DNA from: Alitiscatomonas aceti | Lineage (GTDB): Bacteria; Bacillota; Clostridia; Lachnospirales; Lachnospiraceae | Length of the DNA stretch: 13,333 bases | Direction: 5' to 3' | Assembly (NCBI RefSeq): GCF_025567195.1 | Contig: NZ_JAOQJF010000053.1 | Span: forward strand, 1-13,333 | Shown: positions 12,865-13,333 of the stretch, one piece after another | Position numbering within the stretch: the first letter of the stretch is position 1 | Layout: every line of letters starts with the position of its first letter | The notes under the pieces: generated by a model | Database searches by the model: none | What the model was told of the DNA's origin: nothing | Seen by the model: the letters and a program-made list of their open reading frames with translations, nothing else | Position numbers and translations under genes: made by a program

Positions 12865-13059
12865 GTTGCCGTTTTGTTGTCGAGCCGGTTGTCGGTCTGG
12901 TTGTCGGGCGAAAGTCTGAAAACCCCTGATTTGATGGGCATTTTCTCTCCCCTGACAACCATGACAACCGACTTTTATAAAAAAGAAGAAAAAGAAAATA
13001 GAGCATCTCCCGACAGAGTTTTAAGGTTTTCTGATGTCCGTTGTCAGGACTTCGTTGTC
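12865..13059 (+). repeat. GTTGTC repeat cluster around an AT-rich tract, candidate replication origin
   Basis: GTTGTC occurs at 12876, 12888 and 12900, in exact 12-base steps and each followed by G, with a degenerate GTTGCC at 12865. The opposite orientation (GACAAC) occurs at 12954 and 12963, and GTTGTC again at 13040 and 13054. A purine-rich AT tract, about 12969-13003, lies between the inner groups. The array directly follows the VapE gene. Iteron groups flanking an AT-rich tract next to a primase/helicase gene are the layout of satellite-island origins (known for SaPIs); the assignment here is inference. Confidence 0.55.
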
Positions 13060-13084
13060 AGCCTTTCCTTTGTCGGGCTTTTTT
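13009..13084 (+). terminator. Nested hairpin with T-run upstream of tnpW
   Basis: CCCGACAGAG at 13009-13018 pairs with CTTTGTCGGG at 13068-13077 (one wobble). Inside it AAGG/CCTT (13023-13026 with 13062-13065), CTGA/TCAG (13031-13034 with 13058-13061) and GTCC/GGAC (13036-13039 with 13047-13050) nest in order. Six T follow (13079-13084). It fits a terminator of the primase-helicase operon or an attenuating leader, since the tnpW ribosome binding site begins at 13087. Confidence 0.6.
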
Positions 13085-13100
13085 ACAGGAGGTGTCGCAC

Positions 13101-13280
13101 ATGGAACAGGCAGCAGCCAAAACGAAAGCAGGACAGGCAAGTCCGGCAGGAACATTCAGCATGAAGCTGGGCAAGACCACCTATGTGGTGGGCGTTCATT
13201 TCAGCCAGACCGCAAAGGACACGCTGGAGGACAAAATGAAGCGACTGATGAAGGACGATGTGAAATCATCGAATTTTTGA
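13101..13280 (+). CDS. tnpW: TnpW family transposon-encoded protein
   Basis: 59-aa protein recognised as TnpW, named from Tn4451; function unknown. The family core is FSMKLGKTTYVVGVHFSQTAKDTLEDKMKRLM (residues 19-50), a beta hairpin followed by an amphipathic helix; the N-terminus (MEQAAAKTKAGQASPAG) is low-complexity. The ATG at 13101 is chosen over upstream in-frame starts because AGGAGGT at 13087-13092 is correctly spaced and the longer N-terminus would read through the leader hairpin. It is preceded by a terminator-like structure and ends in a small inverted repeat. Its presence at the far side from the recombinase agrees with Tn4451-type gene order. Confidence 0.85.
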   Translation: MEQAAAKTKAGQASPAGTFSMKLGKTTYVVGVHFSQTAKDTLEDKMKRLMKDDVKSSNF

Positions 13281-13294
13281 TGCAAAATTCGGTG
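13267..13294. repeat. Inverted repeat over the tnpW stop codon
   Basis: CATCGAATTTT at 13267-13277 pairs with AAAATTCGGTG at 13284-13294 (one wobble, 6-base loop), across the stop codon. There is only a weak T-rich stretch after it (13300-13312). It may be a weak terminator. The final 39 bases hold a TTGACA at 13315-13320 that could be a -35 box, but the window ends before a -10 could be judged. Confidence 0.4.
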
Positions 13295-13333
13295 AGATAT
13301 TCCCTTTATTTATCTTGACAAAACACTCCCGAA

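Noticed and set aside
12865..13059. CRISPR array as explanation of the GTTGTC repeats
   Set aside because: Repeats are only 6-7 bases, spacing is 9-14 bases within groups, and orientation is mixed; no cas genes are present.

Overview
This window looks like most of an integrative mobilizable element (IME) from a gut-type Firmicute, probably a Clostridia (Lachnospiraceae/Ruminococcaceae-like) host. The reasons are the backbone gene families (large serine recombinase with a C-terminal DUF4368-like region, TnpV, DUF6809-like, CD1845-like, DUF3847, MobA/MobL relaxase, CHC2 zinc-finger primase, VapE helicase, TnpW), strong AGGAGG-type ribosome binding sites and frequent TTG/GTG starts. All convincing genes are on the + strand. 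No coupling protein, VirB4 or other type IV secretion gene is visible, so the element would need a helper to transfer. Family names are from recognition by eye, not from a database search.

Layout. 1-3923: integration/excision module. It opens with a serine recombinase whose N-terminus lies before the window, followed by tnpV (4-bp overlap), a DUF6809-like gene, a CD1845-like membrane protein, a terminator, and two overlapping small backbone genes. A very stable 18-bp hairpin (3945-3984) closes this block. 3990-7440: AT-richer cargo. A strong promoter drives a type II restriction-modification operon (C5 methyltransferase, overlapping endonuclease, small DNA-binding-like protein). It is followed by a cassette of three small genes (127, 45 and 80 aa) lying between two similar terminators. 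7441-7950: backbone again, with DUF3847 and a structured non-coding region containing a convincing IncQ/MobQ-type oriT on the minus strand. 7950-9275: a second AT-rich cargo insert, a DUF2971 gene with its own promoter and strong terminator, placed between oriT and the relaxase. 9300-13280: mobilization and replication backbone (relaxase, terminator, overlapping primase and VapE helicase, a 200-bp stretch rich in GTTGTC repeats that resembles a replication origin, a structured leader, and tnpW).

How the parts fit. The recombinase and TnpV would excise the element. The relaxase would nick oriT near 7787/7788 and lead the minus strand out towards lower coordinates, so DUF3847, the cargo and the recombinase enter first and the DUF2971 gene and relaxase enter last. 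The primase, helicase and repeat array could replicate the excised or transferred circle, much as satellite islands do with their primase/helicase and adjacent ori. The cargo looks like defence (R-M) plus uncharacterised accessory genes. The best candidates for something new are the repeat array beside the replication genes, the small-gene cassette with its possible RNA switch, the R-M accessory protein, and the DUF2971 insertion inside the mobilization module. Neither end of the element could be placed.
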